From: Monilinia fructicola
Lineage: Eukaryota > Ascomycota > Leotiomycetes > Helotiales > Sclerotiniaceae
Direction: 5' to 3'
Assembly (NCBI GenBank): GCA_008692225.1
Contig: VICG01000015.1
Location: 1,753,001-1,817,000, forward strand
Length of the DNA: 64,000 bases
Position 1 is the stretch's first letter; every line of letters begins with the position of its first letter. The translations under genes and the position numbers were made by a program. Below the pieces are notes generated by a model. It was not told the origin of the DNA. It made no database searches and was given only the letters and a program-made list of their open reading frames with translations. This document shows, one piece after another, positions 46,232-58,015 of this stretch.

Positions 46232-48626
46232 ATCATTTGTGAATTTCATCAGGTATAGGTAACGGTAGATAGATATTAATTTTCTTTGGAGGCACCTACG
46301 GAGTTGGCAATTTTTGTTGGCTGGTCATATTATTCGAGTTTTATAACTAATCGTGCGCGCATGGATTTTAGTCTTACGAAATCGCATCTAGGCTTTTATC
46401 TTTCTTGGTATCAGCTGAGCGAGCGAGCCTGAAAGACAACATGCTTCAATGTTTTCCATTTTACCTACTTTGTTTTGGTGGCGCGTTTGAAGAACTTGGG
46501 ACACACGGCACTTCACAGTACATCCTTTTTGCTTCCTTTTGCTTCATGGTGGTTTAGTTTTTGCTTCTCGAGTTCCAAGTGACGGAAGGCCCTGGGCTAC
46601 CTACCTACTGGAACTGGGAGGAAGAATGGTCGGAAATTTTTGATAGTAGCTAGCTTTGGTTTCAATGGTTGATATGGGGGGAGATTTTCGGTTGAGAGGC
46701 ATGGCTTTGATGAAGGGATTCGTAAATATCTGTTAGTTAATTACCTTGCTTGCTTGCATGCATGCATGCCAATCAAAAGTTATTATTGCTTTTAATATGG
46801 CAGTCTGATCCACGGTGAGCGCCTATAACATCATGTCAGTAAACCTGAGGCTACCTCGGCATCCCATAGTATAATTCGAAGCGCAGAACGAGATCGGGCC
46901 AGCCAAATCTGAGATTTCCTCCAGCCTCGTGTACCTCCGACGCCAACTACACATCGCGTGCTTCCACCACCAAGAAACACCAAGCTGTCAAACTCGCAGT
47001 CGGTGCTCCCAGACCTAGACCTTAACGTCATAGTCGGACGTATAGCGCAATCACACTTCCAAGGAGTAATTTGCACTCGCCTGTTGCGCTTCCTCATGCT
47101 GACTTACATCGCGGCTCCCCCGCCCCAAACCCACCGCCCGATGACCAACCGCCAAAATCGGGATCCCATCCACCGACCCTTACACCACCCCCGACGATCA
47201 CTTTACCCTATAGCTGGCCGTCCCCGGCTCCCCGGCTCCCCGTCCAATATCTCATCCCATCCCATCCCATAAAGGCAGACGAACGCGCGCGAAGCGCAGT
47301 CTCCGCCATCTGCGAGGTTACTACTACTTCGCTCTCACCCACCTACCCCACACCGACATCATCACATTCGTTTCGTCCTCACCATGCCACCACCGCCGAG
47401 CCCGAAATGAATCAAGGAATCAAGAAAGAAAGAAAGAACAAAATTAAAACCCCCTTCCCCCTTTCGAACACTCGTCCTCGCACGCGCATGCTGATTGGAT
47501 TTTCTCCAGCTTCCCTCATCCTGCCCTCCCCAGGGCCAGAGTGCTTTGGATCAGTGCTATCCATACTTGGTATTCAACGGAGGCGGAGGAGGGGGGCGGT
47601 TCCTATTTGGGACGTGGGACTTGGCGTTTTTGTGGATGCCATTGTGCCAGAGTGGGCGTAATCTTACAGTACAGTACCGTCAGTCACTCGCTCTGTGCCG
47701 ATGAGTCTGCAGGTGCCCCCAAGAGAGAAGCCGGATGTTGTGTCTTGGTCATTACTGTACTTACTGTATTGTACTGTGGTACTGTGGTAGTGTAGTGCAG
47801 ACAGAGTATGGGGAGAGTACCGTTGAAATCCCCCCCCCACAAATTAAGCTTAAAGCTCGACGGGCAGGAGAGAATTTTTTTTTTTCATTTCATTTTCATC
47901 TTTGTCTTTTTTTACTTTTTTTTAATTTTTAATTTTTCATTTTTGATTTTTCATTTTTAATTTCTTAATTTCGTTTTTGGCAATCTTTTCCTTGGGCGCA
48001 TCTTGGAGCATCTCATCTATCATGAGTCTTGACTCTTGAGGTGACTCGCCGGTGCCGTGGAATACAGTTACAGTATAAGGTTTCTTTGGGTGCGTGGGAC
48101 GCAGTGGTTGCTACGGCTTGGGGGCGTCGCTATCGCATCGCATCACACCACCGCGGTTTTGGGACGTACAGTAGGTACAGGTATCATGGCTGGGTAGGGT
48201 GGGTTTCATCGGCGAGATGCAGCAGCGCAATGCTGTACTGTGCTGTAATATAGGGAAGGTATAGTATTGTATGTATGTATGTCCACGGGTATGTATGTAT
48301 GTATGGACTGCAGTGCAGTGCAGCGGGATAAGGTTTCATCACGTACATGTTGATTTGCGGTGCATGATTCGCGTGCTTTGCAGGCTTTGCGATGTGCATC
48401 ATGTCATGTGTACCGCAGGAGGAGAAGCAGGAGCATGCGCAGGAACTGGAGCAGGAGGTTAGAATTGAGATGATGTATGTATGTATGGAGTAAGTTACAG
48501 TACGTGTGGGATCTTACTTACCCTTAGTCTTTCAATTTGTGGGTTTGGAGAGAGACGCATCGAGTCTCGCGGGCGGGGGAGAAAGAAAGGGGAGGAGGAA
48601 TTGGAAAAGATATTATACAGAATATG

Positions 48627-48702
48627 CTATTACTACTATTACTACTATTACTACTATTACTATTATTACTACTACTATTATTATTATTATTATCATTATT
48701 AT

Positions 48703-48734
<32 letters not shown>

Positions 48735-48782
48735 TTACTACTACCATCACCACCACTACTACTATCACTACTACTACTATAA
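48627..48782. repeat. Interrupted TAC/TAT trinucleotide array
   Basis: ACT and ATT triplets alternate in blocks (for example ATTACTACT repeated) for about 155 bases. ORFs over this tract read as poly-Tyr, poly-Thr/Ile or poly-Leu and are artefacts of the repeat. Confidence 0.9.
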
Positions 48783-49321
48783 AGATATACTTTATTTCAA
48801 GCTTCGCCAAGGTGTCAGATTGGATCAAAGTCATCGGACTGGACGCGCACCGATGCTTTGGACGAGACTCAAGGGAGTTCCCTGCTGGTGGTTCTAGATG
48901 CTTTGGAGGTCGGCGGAGCTTTGCTTAACTTGCTTAACTTATTCTCGAAAGGATGAAATCACAAAAGTAAGTAAATCAATCAGTAAGTAAATGTTCGAGT
49001 ACGAACGAAGTATGAAAGTTAGACCAATCCATCCATCCATCCATCATCCATCCCCAGAACCTCGGTCCTCCCTCCACCCACGCCCCATTCACGCCGTTGT
49101 AACTCGCAACAGCGCGGTTTTCGCCATCTTTCCCACAGCATGTTCCCACGACCTGCTCCTCCTTCTAATTATATCCTTCTGTATATGCTCGTGGATGGAT
49201 ACATCATACGTGTGATCGTTCGTTCTATGATAAGAAGCCCAGGGAAATGCCAGGATGGATCTTGGAAGTTGGACACGACAGATCACCTGTGGATAGATAA
49301 GGTTAGATGGGAGGTTTAAGA

Positions 49322-49324
49322 AAC

Positions 49325-49367
<43 letters not shown>

Positions 49368-49446
49368 CAAGATGAAGTATATACCGAAGAACTGGATACA
49401 CTACTACCCTACCCTACCCTACCCTACCCTACCCTACCCTACCCTA
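49322..49446. repeat. (AATC)n followed by (CCCTA)n
   Basis: About eleven AATC copies (49326-49366) are followed after 37 bases by about eight CCCTA pentamers (49404-49446) that decay to ACACTAC words. The pentamer is one base short of the fungal telomere unit CCCTAA. Confidence 0.9.
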
Positions 49447-51539
49447 CACTACACCACACTACACTACACGAAACGCTCTTAACAATCCACGGCAAGAATC
49501 CACCGGAATCCTTTGCGACGTGTCTGTACAGTGTACAATCCGGACTCAGGACCGTCGGTACCAAGGAAATCCGTATGGAGTCTGGACCCAAGTAATGTGT
49601 GTAGAGTGGATGCATGTAAGATAGCCTCGCCAACCAACCGTTGCAAGCCGTCAGCGCCGAGAATCGAGAATCGAGAATCGAGCAAGCTACCGACCTCCAT
49701 GTGCAAATTTGCAAAACAATGAATTTGCAAATGTTGGCAGCGAGGGGGGTGGGAAAGCAACACGAGAGGGAGGGAGGCGACCAGCCAGTCAGTGGTCACG
49801 GTGATGACCGGACGGCTTGAGCACGCACCACCTTGTTGTATGGTGTTGTATGTTGTATGTTGCATGTCATATGTCATGTGTCATTGTTTTGTCTTGTCTT
49901 GTTGTAATTATTCGTTGCGTGCAGAGTCTATCTAATCTAACCTTGCTGTGGATGCTCCTTCCCAGCTCCCAAGCTCATCATGTCTGCAAGCTTGATATGG
50001 TTGTTATCTTATGTGCCGGCCGGCAATCAATCGTCATGTACAGCCACGATTCACGACAGGATAGGACGGACAGGACAGGACAGGACAGGACAGTACTGTA
50101 CTGTACTGTACCTAGGTATTATTAGAATTAAGATGATGCGGTTCTCACGGCTAATGCGGGCGACCGTGCGAGAGCGCAAGGTGACACAAGAGAGACGTGA
50201 ATATTTTTGGAAGTTGAGAACTTGAGATAAGATGGAGATTTGGATCGTTCAACGGATGGATTGAGCAATGAAAGCGAAATGAAGGGGTAAGTGTTCGTGG
50301 GTGTGGAGGGATGCACTGTGGTCAACTTTGAGAAAATCGAGAGTACGATCTTGGGGTCTTGGAGAAGATGTGGAACAATGTTTTGAATGATAATAATGAA
50401 GAGAGTAGTAAGATCTTACCTGGTCTGGTCGTCTGGTATTTGTGCTTTCGAAATACTGAGTGAAGTTCAGTACAGTACGGAGTATCCATGGAGTTTGAAT
50501 GTTAAGGTCGGCCGCATTTGCTGTCTAATGGACTTTGGACGCGCTCGTCGAATTTCATATGTTCGGTGCTAATAATAATTCTTCTGCTTTGGGAAATCTT
50601 TCATTTCACTAAATTCTTTTATTACTTGTATTCTTTTTGGCCTTCATTGGGAGAGAACTATGCCAGATCATTGACCTTACTTAGACTCTTAGAGACATGG
50701 AGAATCGAAATGCATGCTAGTTAGTCACTTGATTTCGTGAAGCTCCCGCGTTTGATGTACAGTTGTCACTGGTCAGACCGGATGCCACCAGCCGTGGAGA
50801 TACTGTAGATGCAAGAGGGCGGAAGGATTTGACCGCTCCTCCTCCTCCTCCTTACTCCTCTGACTCCTGAGTCCTGATTCCACAAAGCCCCTCTCATCTG
50901 TCTACAGACTCTACACCGATAGTCAGAAAGATCTTCCTTGGGAAAATCATGTTGGTTTTCGTACATGGCCTTACGTGAAAGATACATACCGTGAAAACGC
51001 GAGAGGCCGAAGGATATACTGTACCTGTAATTAATGTCCACTGGCACGGAAAGCAAGGGGATATTTTCAGCTTCTCCCAAGCCGCAACAGAGGGAAAAGA
51101 TTATCGCCCAACTGGCCTATCCTTGCTGCTGCAGTAACCTTACGCCTCTCGATTGCTTTCGGACCATTCGAACCACACAATATCCACGAAGCCACGAGGC
51201 CGATAGTCGACGGCATGCATGCGTTTGCTGTATCACATAAATGGATAGATACTAGTTGAGATGCGGTACAATACAGTTGGGCCCTTGTGAACATGGTTTG
51301 AATAAGAGTCCAGTCGTGTTTGCATATGCACATTCGGATCAGTACAGTACAGTACAGTATAGTACAGTACAGAGTACAGGATGCTGGGTGTGGGACATTC
51401 AATGTGAGTGAGCATGTTACAAAATAAGTCTTGTACAACGGGTTTATGTCCGTTATCCGTGAGAACAACATGCTCATGCTGTGTAGTAAGGATTGTATAG
51501 TATGAACGAGCATCTGCATTGGGTGTAGACTGTACAGAG

Positions 51540-51875
51540 TAGTGAGGATATGAGTATGTGAGTATATGAGTATGTGAATATATAAGTATATGAGTATATA
51601 AGAATATAAGTATATAAGTATATAAATATTTAAGTATGTAAGTATTTAGGTATATAAGTACTTAGGTATACGAGTATGTGAGTATGTAAGCATGTGCTCT
51701 GTATGTATGCATGTAAGTATAAGTATAGGTATCCATGGATAAGTATGGTTTGTCTTGTCTTGTCCAATATTGGAACCAAAAAGAGAGGAGACGGATAGAA
51801 GACGGACAGAAGACGGACAGAAGACGGACAGGAGACTAACAGGAGACTAACCGGAGGCGAAGAGGAGACGAAGAA
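51540..51875. repeat. Variable GAGTATAT-type octamer array and GAAGACGGACAG 12-mer array
   Basis: From 51540 to about 51725, octamers of the form (G/A)AGTAT(A/G)T recur with frequent single changes (GAGTATGT, AAGTATAT, TAGGTATA). From about 51787 to 51875, a 12-mer GAAGACGGACAG recurs about four times, then drifts to AGGAGACTAACC. Neither is coding. Confidence 0.8.
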
Positions 51876-53131
51876 GACACAAGCGAAACAGGCAATTCAA
51901 ATCCCAACACAGATAATCAAAAAGGGAAGATCTTGGAATTTTCCAAGAAACTTCTTTTCTCAATATTAACAATACCGTACCGTACAGTAATATACGGCCC
52001 CAGGAGTACAGCAACCTTGAAAGAGCCTTTTTCTTCTTTCCTTTCTTAATCTGGTGAACCTTCCATCAATTATTTGCTATGATCATATCGTGGTCCTTGT
52101 CGTTCATTCTCTCTTCCTTCAAGGGACACGGAAAAAGTAAGGATCTTCCATGAATCCCCAGTCCAGTCCAAGTCCAGTCCAGTACAGTAGTATGATGACA
52201 AGGTCTGTACTGTTTGTGCTGGATATGATTTTGTGCTGTACTCTGTATATATTATCGATGAAAGCTTGTGCCTGCATTACTAGGACCCTGGAATGAAATA
52301 CCCTGGTCTTGTTTGTGTTTCCAGAATGGACAGGAGATCCCTAAGCAATTCAAGAATCAATCAATCAATCAATCAATCAATATTGATAAATTTGAATCAT
52401 GACGATGGTCCAAAAAAAGCAACGAGTCAACAACCTTACCTTGCCTCTTTTTGCCTCTTTTTACCTCTTTGTACCTCTTTGTACCTCTTCTTATCGCTTT
52501 TCACCTCTTTCATCTTCCATACGATGCATTGAAACAGAGAGACGGCGAGCTAAGGGGAAGAGAATGGTGCCCAAGGCGGTTACTGTGATCAACGAAAGCA
52601 ACGGGTTTCAATATCATTCATCAAACCCATCATCAGGTGAACCTCTTGGATCTTCCACTCCTTTTGATTTCTCCAGTTTCTCTCCTTTCTCTCCACACCT
52701 TCCTTCTTTCCACCTCTTCTCCAGTCTTTTGATTGCTTGTCATTGTACTCTGTATAATATTTTTATCCAACCGTTGGCGTGTTTGTTTGTTCGTTTGTTC
52801 GTTTGTTCATCATCTCATATGCCAAGCAAATCATAACGGAATCAAGTTACTCTACTTTTAGATGCCCATACTGATCCATACGGATCCATACGATCCATAC
52901 GATCCATAACACCATACCCATCCGGTACCAAACTTTGGGCCTACCTGGTAGAATCAGTCCGGGGTTGCACAAACCATACGCAGCGAGAATCCAATAACCT
53001 TTATATCTAAAGTCCCATCGTAAGGAGATTCGCTCGCAACTAGGTGCATGATGCATTAGTTGGAGACAACAAATCCAAAGAGCCACTCAGTCTGACTATC
53101 TTCTGAATCCTTCTGGAATTGATATTCGATC

Positions 53132-55172
53132 ATGGCGTCAAATATGAAAGACCGTAACCTTCACGTCACTCCCATCTACTCCCTCCCATCCTCTGCACAC
53201 AATTCGACCTCAGATCTCTTCTCGCCGCCTGCGCTGGTGAAAGCTTCATTCGACATACGACCCGAATCTTCGCCGGCGCTTCCAACCTGCACTTTATATC
53301 GGAAGAATCAGAAGGAGATGGCGGGGTGCGGCGGCTATGCTACTACCGATGAGGAATTCCATGCTCTCCCCCCCGCTCTAAAACGGAAGGTATATATGTC
53401 ACTTTCGCTGTTATAGTCTGTCTATCATGGTCATCACAATTTTAAAAAGAAGGTTGGATTTCATTTCGCTTTTCATCGTGGAGCTATCGAAAAAACTTAA
53501 GCTATATAGTTTAGCTCGTGCTTGTGAGGGGCCATCGAAAGTCGGGTCTTGTGTTAGCACATTCTGTGGTGCCTTCCCGCGTGTACTTGCGTTAGATCTT
53601 TCCAATTGATACTGGCGGCGGGATCAGCAGACGCTATGAACATACGGTCATGCAGGTACAAGTGACGGCGGTTTTGCAATTCGTCTCATGTGTTTCTTGT
53701 ATCAGTTCAGTGATCAAATACGAGTACTGACCGGGCTCTTTCGCAGTACTTTTCGACTCTGGAGCGCCTTCGATTTGCACAAAGCTCTAGGTCAAACGCC
53801 CTCAATAGTCTTCCCGCCCAGAACCACCCCAGGCGGTGCTCCATTGCCGACCGACGTGGCTTGAAGATTTCAGAGCTTGAGCCTCGACGTAACACTTCTA
53901 GACGATTGAAAAAGAAGCAAGATTCAATATCTAATAGTAACGAGAAGTCCTGGTTTTTAAGCAATTACGAAACATTCCCAGACACGATCAAAAGAAAACA
54001 ATTCTCCAGCGAAGAACAAGCTTTGTTGGCGGGCAGGATACGGGAGGCAGTTATCTTGGATGCCGCGGACGAAAAATCTTATATCTCGAAGGCGGCCTCG
54101 TCGAAACCCATCAGATCCTCCGGTACTGTCTCCAAGCCTCAAAAGCTCAATCTTCAGTGGGAAAACGAGCGGAACCCTCAGGAGAGCCTCAATGTCCAGC
54201 ATGGCGGATACCTTCCTTGACAGCTTCCAATGGATTGATGAAGAGTCTAAATTAGACCTTCACTTGGATGCTTACCATGCTTCAATATTCCCTCCTTCGA
54301 CGGGCGATCGGAAACCAACCTTTCGACGACAATTGTCCGTGACCAAGCTTCCCTTTGGCAGCACCTCCGTATGCCCAATAGAATCTAAATCTTTAGACCC
54401 GATATCGCCTACCCTGAGCATACACTCTCGTTCAAAGTCGCGAGGTAACTTACTCGTTGCGCCAAAGAATCCCGCCAAGCATAAACTTAACTCCTCCCTA
54501 TCATCAATCGACCCCAATGCCACTTACTATCAGGACCCGGAAGCACGACTAAAGCTACGAGTATACTTAGCGTCACCACAAAAATTCGACGAGATTATCG
54601 AGTTCGGATTTCCATCCATGGACTCAGCCGTGGACACGCCCGAACCGGAGAAGCGGCCGCAGAAGTTGATATCGAAACGTTCTTCGAGAGACATGCTGAG
54701 GGATAGAATCTCCAGTCCGGTGTTTGAGCATTCATTCTTTAATGATGACACCGCCTCTCTGTTCGAGGACGACACATCCATGGCGGATTCGGAAGCCCCC
54801 ATCACCCCGCTAGAATGTGATGGTGGATTTCCACCCCAGCGATCTCCATACAATCTCAACGGAAAGCCTTTGGCGGACTGCCAAACCGGCGCCACCAAAT
54901 TGCCTGCCAAACAGCAAGATCCTTATACCCAAGTGATGGCGGGAAATCGAGAACCCACGTTAAGGATGACCCTGACACGCCAGGACCTTCGAGATGAAAG
55001 TGCCATATATGGATGGCAATCGAAAGAGACGCTCGCACTGGAGGACCTCGACAGTCACAAGAACACACGCGGCCCCGCGGGTGGAGCGGAGAGCTGGGGG
55101 TCAACGGAGAAGGAAACTGGGGTTGTCAAGAGGTTCTGGAACAAGGTCAAGAGTCAGCGGAAGGCCTCGTGA
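53132..55172 (+). CDS. Conserved fungal protein of unknown function, one frame break
   Basis: Exon 1 (53132-53389) starts MASNMKDRNLHVTPIYSL and ends ALPPALKRK. A 357-base intron (GTATAT...CGCAG) follows. Exon 2 starts YFSTLERLRFAQSSR and continues with NYETFPDTIKRKQFSSEEQA and AVILDAADE. I recall this pattern (KRKYFS, a second KRKQFS-EEQ, then VILDAADE) from conserved Pezizomycotina proteins without a known role; it resembles two copies of a short helical motif. At about 54165-54175 the frame breaks. The first frame ends QWENERNPQESLNVQHGG and stops, while the other gives GTLRRASMSSMADTFLDSFQ and runs on to VVKRFWNKVKSQRKAS at 55172. I infer an indel. The C-terminal half is Ser/Pro/Asp-rich and probably disordered. 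No signal peptide or membrane segment is visible. Confidence 0.75.
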
Positions 55173-58015
55173 CCCGATGTATCAGCGATTTCTTCTTTCT
55201 TTCTTTGTACAGTATTTTTTAGCGGGCATTGTGTATTGGTCTACGGATTCGGGGGGGGGCTTTGCTTTGTGCCTCTCCCGCGTTGGGGTTTGCGTGCGTG
55301 CATGGGGGCTGGGTCTGCATAGCGGTTAAAGGGATACCACGGTTTTGGATGCGCTATTTAGGACTGAGGTTCGGGTTCAAAAGCTTGCCCACGTTGGGAT
55401 CATGGTGGAATCTTTGAGCACGCGGCACTTGCAATTGGTGGCCGGGTCTCTTCTGGTTTTTTTTTTCTCTTGTATTAATATCTATGGGATCACCTCACAG
55501 TTTAGATGTCAAGGAGTTGCGAGGAGGGGAATGTTCGGGGCGAGCTCGGGTGAATGTTCTGGGATGTATTATATTTTCGATGGGTTCAATGTGTCGCATG
55601 GCTTTTCATTTATCGAGCAAATTTTATTAATATATGAGAATGAGTTCAAGCATCAGCCATTTCTTTTTCCCCCGCCCTGCACCAGACCTTTGGAGATACG
55701 ATAAGGAGTACCTAGTTGTCAACGAGGTGTCAAGAGACGGGGTGGAAGGAGTGAGTAGTGAGTAGTGAGTAGTGAGTAGTGAGGGAGTGGGTGGAGTGGT
55801 GGAATATTAATTGGAAGGCCTAGTGGATGGCGTCCGGTGAATTAGTGAAAAGAGCGCTCAGACCGACCCCTTCCCCGAATCGGATTCCCTCTCAACATCA
55901 TCTTTCTTAGTGCTCGGACCGTCCCGTTCATACTTACCTACGGAGTACTTACCTACCTAGGGAGTAGGTACTGTCTGTACTGACTGTACTTGCTTGCTTG
56001 CTTCGGTTGTATGGTGGGTGTGTGGGTGCGTGGGTGCGATTGCGCTTTGAATTGTGGAAATGAGAGGACTGAGGATCTATTCGGGAGGTGTCCTGGATTG
56101 AGAATTTGTTATATTCGAGTAATGGGTGATGTTGGTGTGGATGGGGATGTTGGTGTGGATGTGGATGTGGATGTGGTGGAATGGTGAATCATGGCGGATG
56201 GGAATGGTTTGTTGTTGTACTCTGTACGGGTATCTATGGATGGATGGATGGATGGATGGATGGATGGATGGATGGATCTATCTACCTTTAGTTTGTTACT
56301 TGAGATTGAGGGTTGTGGTGGTGGTGGTGATGATGGTGGTGGTGGTGCTGGTGATGATGGTACTAATAGTCGAGTAGTAGTAGTAGTGGTGGTAGTAGTA
56401 GTAGTGGTGGTAGTAGGTAGTAGTAGTGATGATAATAGTAGTACTAATTAATCATAATAATAGTAGTAACAGCTATAACTATGGTTATGACTACCTATCC
56501 ATGGATGACTATAACTATAACTATAACTACGACGACGACGATGACGACGATGACGACGATGATGATGATGATGACGATGAATTGTTAACTCAGAGCCGCG
56601 TACAATACACAAAGAATACCCGGACTGTAGGTTATTCATCCCAATCAATCAACTAACTATCTTGACGCTTACGTTCACGGTCACGATCACGGTCACGGTA
56701 TCTATTATATGGATGTTATAATTCATTCGCATCGTAGGGTTGCTTACCCGCGCATTTGGGGAGTTGGATGTGAGGAGTTTTGGGTGGGTGAGTGGGTAGG
56801 TTGGTTGGTTGGTAGGTAGGGAGGGAGGGAGAGAGGGAGGGAGGTTAATAAGGCATACATACCTACCTAGGTACCTAGGTAGGTAGTACGTAGTAATTAG
56901 TTCTAGGTAGCTGGACATTTCATATCATCTGCTTGTAACCTTAGAGCATTTAGTAACCTGAGTTTGCTTGTGATTTTTGTTTTTGTAGTTGACCTTGGTG
57001 TTTGTTCGTGATTAGGTTAGGGTTAGCAATGTAGGTATGATGATAATATGAGTAATAAGGTTATTATATAGGTTATATAATCTATATATATATCAATAGA
57101 AAGACAATCAATCCATCACACAGTGATATTTTCAGTACCTCCCTCTAGTTACCTAGGTAGATATCAAATTGCAGTGTAGGTTACAGAGTACCTAGGTAAT
57201 GAATGTACTATCTACTCTGTGGTATGTATAGTATGATGTCGTACGTATAATTAGTGAATAGCCATTCTCTGTAGGTATTCAGTACTTGTGACTCGCTTCA
57301 CTTGCCGGTATATTATATATATAGTTCTATATACATCCATGGATATACATATAATATCGAGTGCCCAGGTGTTGGAGAGCATTGATGATATATCTACCTA
57401 GTCCCTACCTAGATACCAACCTTCCTCACTATGTACTGACTCACTACAAAGACGAGTATCTTCCATGGGGTTTCAATAATATCAATCGAAAAGAACATAC
57501 CGGTATACTTATCATAAACATAAGGTTACCTGGTCATTAATTACGACTTACCTACCTACTAGGTAGGTACTATATTCTCCACAGAAAAGTGTAAGGTTAA
57601 CTAGAGATAGATTTCACAAACAAACAACTCCTTCCCTCTTTCCTCCTTCCCTCCTTCCCTCCTTCCCCTCCTCCCAACCAACCAACCAATCATTTGATCT
57701 GATTTCATAGGTCCGAGTTTGAGGCACAGGTAGAGGTAGGTGTGGCGCAAAAGTGCCTGAAACGAGAAGCTGGTACCTAGAGGCTTACCCATCCTCATTC
57801 TCATCCTCATCCTCATCCTCATCCCCAATCCATCCTCATTGTTTCCAAAAGACACGCAACCCCATTCACGGATTTCTTGTCACTAATAAACCTCTCCATA
57901 TCAGTTTTTTTTACAAAGAAATCCCATACCAGATTTTACCCATTAGTATCAAATCGCCACTGGGTGATCATAATCGAAGCTTCATGAGCTCCGGTACCGT
58001 AACCGACCTGCGAAG
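55173..58015. other. Repeat-dense intergenic region upstream of VPS10
   Basis: I see no supported gene. Contents: AGTGAGT heptamers (55745-55785); GGATGT words (56120-56180); a GGAT run (56230-56280); GTG and AGT runs (56310-56445); a GAC/GAT run (56527-56580); GGTAGG/GAGG runs (56790-56845); CCTACCTAGGTACCTAGGTAGG (56862-56885) and related palindromes to 57570; and CCTCAT hexamers (57790-57825). Short ORFs such as 55990-56187 and 56191-56451 are translations of these repeats. Confidence 0.55.
56230..56582. repeat. Block of successive simple repeats (GGAT, GTG, AGT, GAC/GAT)
   Basis: About eleven GGAT/TGGA copies (56236-56279) are followed by GTGGTG runs (56313-56350), AGTAGT runs (56370-56445), TAACTA hexamers (56508-56527) and GACGAT triplets (56528-56582). 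Four different units occur within 350 bases. Confidence 0.85.

Larger units (their letters stand above)
46232..53131. other. Seven-kilobase gene-poor, repeat-dense region
   Basis: I see no supported gene. The first few hundred bases are probably the aminomutase 3' UTR. Contents include GCATGCAT words (46750-46770), T-rich DNA (47875-47985), CTGTA pentamers (47655-47790, 50085-50110, 51335-51375, 52180-52210), a TAC/TAT array (48627-48780), ATCA and CCCTA runs (49322-49446), a GGACA run (50065-50092), octamer and 12-mer arrays (51.54-51.87 kb), ATCA (52352-52382), TACCTCTT words (52440-52515) and GATCCATAC words (52868-52910). ORFs at 47071-47661 (+) and 52399-52836 (+) follow biased composition and show no domain. 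Confidence 0.5.

Noticed and set aside
47071..47661. 196-codon Pro/Ser/Thr-rich frame
   Set aside because: The composition follows C-rich DNA, three overlapping frames are open, and no motif is seen.
48481..48928. Poly-Tyr and poly-Thr ORFs
   Set aside because: They only read through the TAC/TAT repeat.
49404..49446. Interstitial telomere
   Set aside because: The unit is CCCTA throughout, not CCCTAA.
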